Shown here in pieces: positions 61,687 to 64,000 of a stretch of DNA of 64,000 nt; within the stretch, counting starts at the first letter, position 1, and every line of letters starts with the position of its first letter. The position numbers and the translations under genes were made by a program. The stretch covers positions 1 through 64,000 of the forward strand of contig NZ_BDAW01000040.1 in assembly GCF_001625085.1 (NCBI RefSeq), read 5' to 3'. The notes under the pieces were generated by a model. That model was not told where the DNA came from and searched no databases. It saw nothing but the letters and a program-made list of their open reading frames with translations. The stretch comes from Nocardia acidivorans NBRC 108247 (GTDB lineage Bacteria; Actinomycetota; Actinomycetes; Mycobacteriales; Mycobacteriaceae).

Positions 61687-62216
61687 CCGCCGAGCAGTCA
61701 ATGACCCCGCGCGACCCGGCGGCCGCGCAAGCGGTTGCCGCCGTCGCGGATTCGGCAGCGCCGCAACCCGAGACGCCGGGTCCGCTGCTTCGACTGGTGC
61801 GGCGGCAGGGGATCGCCTTCGCACTGGTCGGCGGTTTCAACACGCTGCTGGGCATGGTCCTGACCATCGTCTGGCTGACCGTCCTGAACGGCATGGTCTC
61901 CGAGGATGTGGCCGCCGCCCTGTCGGTGGCCCTGGCCTACACGGTGAGCGTGTTCATCGCCTTCGGTCTGCACCGCACCCTGGTCTTCCGGGTCCGCGGT
62001 CACCTGCTCCGCGACTTCGTGGCCTTCGTCGGCGTCAACTCGGTGGGCATGGTCCTGAATATGGTCCTGCTGCAATTCGCCGTCTCCGTCCTGCATGCCC
62101 CCGCCCGACCCGCCGCGGTCGTCGTCATGGGTGTGGTGGCCGTGGCCAGCTTCTTCGGCCACCGCCACATCTCCTTCCGCCGAACCGATTCCCACCCCGC
62201 TCCGGCGGACCGGTAG
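61683..62216 (+). CDS. GtrA-family membrane protein
   Basis: 177 residues from GTG. Four TM helices: FALVGGFNTLLGMVLTIVWL, ALSVALAYTVSVFIAFGLHRTLVFR, FVAFVGVNSVGMVLNMVLLQ, VVVMGVVAVASFFGHRHISF. The RTLVFR and GHRHISFRR loops are GtrA hallmarks. GtrA proteins are proposed polyprenyl-phosphate-sugar flippases; M. tuberculosis Rv3789 is a relative. Translationally coupled to the GT-C-like gene. Confidence 0.93.
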   Translation: MTAEQSMTPRDPAAAQAVAAVADSAAPQPETPGPLLRLVRRQGIAFALVGGFNTLLGMVLTIVWLTVLNGMVSEDVAAALSVALAYTVSVFIAFGLHRTLVFRVRGHLLRDFVAFVGVNSVGMVLNMVLLQFAVSVLHAPARPAAVVVMGVVAVASFFGHRHISFRRTDSHPAPADR

Positions 62217-62226
62217 GTTGTCGACC

Positions 62227-62448
62227 ATGTCGGAGGAAACCCTGGACCCCACCCTGCTGAGCCTGCTCGCCTGCCCGCAGGACAAGGGCCCGCTGCAACT
62301 GGTCCGCACCGAGACCGGCGACCCGGTCCTCTACAACCCCCGCCTCCGCATCGCCTACCCGATCGACAACGGCATCCCGGTCCTGCTGGCCGACGAGGCC
62401 CGCCCGGTGACGGACGAGGAGAACACCGCCTTCCTCACCCAGGTCTGA
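62227..62448 (+). CDS. Trm112-family small protein
   Basis: 73 residues from ATG 62227. TLLSLLACPQDKGPLQLVRTETGDPVLYNPRLRIAYPIDNGIPVLLADEAR (read in parts) is the YcaR/Trm112 fold; only one Cys (LACPQD) of the usual zinc set remains. Bacterial members often lie beside glycosyltransferases or methyltransferases; role unknown. Ten bases after gtrA, same operon. Confidence 0.9.
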   Translation: MSEETLDPTLLSLLACPQDKGPLQLVRTETGDPVLYNPRLRIAYPIDNGIPVLLADEARPVTDEENTAFLTQV

Positions 62449-62453
62449 GGCCC

Positions 62454-62469
62454 GCCGCCGCGCGGCGGC
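62454..62469. terminator. Palindrome between Trm112 gene and tetR
   Basis: Perfect 16-base palindrome GCCGCCGCGCGGCGGC five bases after the Trm112 stop; convergent genes on both sides. Confidence 0.45.
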
Positions 62470-62501
62470 ATCGGTGGTTCGACCGCATCACGGCCGCGAG
62501 G

Positions 62502-63104
62502 TCAGTCGATATCGCCGGTGAGGTAGCGCTGGATATTCGGGCCGACGGCCCGCGCGAGTTCCTCGATGGGCATGGAGGCGATCGGTTCCAGGCGCAGCAG
62601 TTTGCGGGTCACCAGCAGCCCGGCCAATTGCGAGGCGGCCAGGACCGAGCGTTTCGTGCCGGTGCCCGGGGGTGAATCCACGCGGGTGCGAACGTCTTTC
62701 AGCACCACCTCGAGCAGGAAGGTGCGGGCCAGCGCCGGGTCGTGCGTGGTGAGCAGGCCGCGGAACGCGGCGACCACCGGGACGCCCACCGGGGAATCCC
62801 ATACCGTGAGGACCGCTCGAATGATGGTCTCGCCCAGCTCTTCCAGTGGAGCGGCGGCGAGCTGCGCCAGCACCGTCTCCGGATCGATGGGGAGTTCCAG
62901 TGCGGCGGTGAACAACTCCTGTTTGGTGCCGAAATAGTGGTGCACCAGTGCGGGATCCACGCTCGCGGCGGTGGCGATGGAGCGAATCGAGGCGCGGTCG
63001 AAGCCGACCTCGGCGAAGCGCTCGCGGGCCGCGTCCAGGATCGCCTCGCGGGTGCCGGAGCGGCCGGGTCGCCGACCGCTCCGGGCATTGCCCTCGACAC
63101 TCAC
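62502..63104 (-). CDS. TetR-family regulator
   Basis: 200 residues from GTG 63104, GTGA-overlapping the ABC permease stop. HTH domain TREAILDAARERFAEVGFDRASIRSIATAASVDPALVHHYFGTKQELF (read in parts; about 18-62), C-terminal TetR_C domain with FLLEVVLKDVRTRV. Last gene of an exporter operon (ATPase-permease-regulator), the usual arrangement in which it represses the ABC transporter. Confidence 0.92.
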   Translation of the reverse strand: MSVEGNARSGRRPGRSGTREAILDAARERFAEVGFDRASIRSIATAASVDPALVHHYFGTKQELFTAALELPIDPETVLAQLAAAPLEELGETIIRAVLTVWDSPVGVPVVAAFRGLLTTHDPALARTFLLEVVLKDVRTRVDSPPGTGTKRSVLAASQLAGLLVTRKLLRLEPIASMPIEELARAVGPNIQRYLTGDID

Positions 63105-63889
63105 GCGGTACGCCGCCGTAGCGTCGCCGCACCCAATCCCAGCGCGACACAGGCGAATCCGGCCACCACCGCCAGATCCCGCCACATCAGCCCGGTGACC
63201 CCGGTGTGCGTGGACACCTGTTGCAACGCGTCCACCGCATAGCTGAGCGGGAGCACATTGCTGATGGCCTCCAGCCAGCCGGGCAGCTGGCCGCGCGGAA
63301 TCAGCAGGCCGCAGAGGAAGAATTGGGGGAGCACGATCACGGGCATGAACTGTACGGCCTGGAACTCGGTGCGGGCGAAGGCGCTGGCCAGCAGGCCCAG
63401 CGCCACCCCGAGCGTCGCGTCGACCACGGCGATCAACACCACCAGCAGTGGACTGCCCGCGGCGTTCAGGCCGAGCAGCCAGAACGCCACCACGCACGCG
63501 ATCACCGCCTGTGCCGCCGCCGCGAGGGAGAACGCGGTGCCGTATCCGCCGAGCAGATCCAGCTTCGACAGCGGGGTGGTCATGAGCCGTTCGAGGGTGC
63601 CCGAAACCCGTTCACGCTGCATGGCGATGGCGGTGATCAGGAACATGACCACGAAGGGCAGCACCCCGAGCATGGTGATGCCGACCCGGTCGAAGAGCCG
63701 GGGCTGACCGGGGAAGGCCGGATAGTTCTCGTAGACGAAGTACAGCAGCGTCATGAGCAGTGCGGGCACCAGCAGGATCATGGCGACGGTGCGGTGGTCC
63801 GCGCGCAATTGGCGCAGAATTCGCACTGTGGTGGCGGCATAGCAGCGCAGCGGCTTCGGCCCGGCCGGGCGTGCGAGGGTGGTGGTCAC
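63101..63889 (-). CDS. ABC-2-type transporter permease (DrrB-like)
   Basis: 262 residues from GTG 63889, overlapping the ATPase stop by 4 bases. Six TM segments; TVRILRQLRADHRTVAMILLVPALLMTLLYFVYENYP N-terminus, MQRERVSGTLERLMTTPLSKLDLLGGYGTAF (conserved E-R-x-S-G-T-L-E-R coupling motif), QFMPVIVLPQFFLCGLLIPRGQLPGWLEAISNVLPLSYAVDALQ. Exports drugs, lipids or glycans; substrate unknown. Confidence 0.92.
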   Translation of the reverse strand: MTTTLARPAGPKPLRCYAATTVRILRQLRADHRTVAMILLVPALLMTLLYFVYENYPAFPGQPRLFDRVGITMLGVLPFVVMFLITAIAMQRERVSGTLERLMTTPLSKLDLLGGYGTAFSLAAAAQAVIACVVAFWLLGLNAAGSPLLVVLIAVVDATLGVALGLLASAFARTEFQAVQFMPVIVLPQFFLCGLLIPRGQLPGWLEAISNVLPLSYAVDALQQVSTHTGVTGLMWRDLAVVAGFACVALGLGAATLRRRTA

Positions 63890-64000
63890 GACTTCTCTCC
63901 CATTCGGATGAGTGCCAGGAAGGCGTTCTCGAGGCTGGATTCGCCGGTGTCGGCGCGCAATTCGGCGGGGCTGAGCTGAGCGAGCAGCTGCCCCTCGCGC
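63886..64000 (-). CDS. ABC transporter ATP-binding protein, C-terminal end only
   Basis: The last 38 codons run off the window: GQLLAQLSPAELRADTG then ESSLENAFLALIRMGEKS and TGA at 63888-63886. SLENAFLALI is the usual C-terminus of DrrA-type ATPases. GTGA overlap with the permease fixes the operon. Confidence 0.85.
   Translation of the reverse strand, partial: REGQLLAQLSPAELRADTGESSLENAFLALIRMGEKS

Overview
The window is a contiguous stretch of a high-G+C actinobacterial chromosome, most probably Nocardia or a close relative in Nocardiaceae. The gene order infC-rpmI-rplT-tsnR, pheST and argCJBDFRGH matches the mycobacterial/nocardial backbone. Other actinobacterial marks are GTG and leaderless starts, an F420-type Ddn-family protein, a TIGR00027-type methyltransferase between argG and argH, and a homologue of the mycobacterial Rv1683-type lipase/acyl-CoA-synthetase fusion. 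I see no tRNA, rRNA, CRISPR array, insertion sequence or prophage.

Layout. 1-3.7 kb: end of a secreted SGNH hydrolase, a DUF1844 gene, then the translation operon infC-rpmI-rplT-tsnR. infC starts with ATC and follows a leader holding an attenuator-like hairpin. 3.9-8.8 kb: an APC permease and two divergent regulator/effector pairs (TetR/MFS pump, HxlR/nitroreductase) with visible operators. 9-12.6 kb: pheST. 12.6-15.7 kb: an alpha/beta hydrolase and a short second-type Rho with a long structured leader. 15-20.2 kb: a TetR-controlled four-gene oxidative operon (metal-dependent hydrolase, 2Fe-2S flavoreductase, Baeyer-Villiger-type monooxygenase, SDR). 20.3-25 kb: three unassigned genes, a Ddn-like protein and an LCP ligase.

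25-32.4 kb: a divergent seven-gene locus: RidA, IclR and a 2-keto-3-deoxygluconate-type kinase on one side; a PLP D-amino-acid ammonia-lyase, a D-aminoacylase-family deacylase, KDPG aldolase and a GntP permease on the other. Together these fit uptake, deacylation, deamination, phosphorylation and cleavage of an N-acyl-2-amino-aldonic acid such as N-acetyl-D-glucosaminate (oxidised chitin monomer). 32.4-42.6 kb: the arginine regulon, with near-identical ArgR boxes before argC and argG. 42.6-47.8 kb: small protein, SMR pump, ilvA, a 16-bp tandem repeat, a frameshifted secreted-protein gene, GntR and NCS1 permease.

47.8-52.3 kb (minus strand): a 2-methylisoborneol locus comprising a family 2B encapsulin shell with cyclic-nucleotide-binding domain, its terpene-cyclase cargo 2-MIB synthase, geranyl-diphosphate C-methyltransferase and idi. 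The cyclase carries a frameshift and an in-frame stop, so the shell appears to have lost an intact cargo. 52.7-56.5 kb: the lipase/synthetase fusion and a methyltransferase. 57-62.4 kb: a cell-envelope glycan cassette (sugar aminotransferase, GtrB-like glycosyltransferase, large membrane protein, GtrA, Trm112). 62.5 kb to the end: a TetR gene and an ABC-2 exporter running off the window.

The most interesting regions are the amino-aldonate catabolic locus, the encapsulin/2-MIB locus with a decayed cargo, the divergent Rho with its leader, and the GtrAB-like glycosylation cassette. All product names are from reading translated sequence; no database search was possible.
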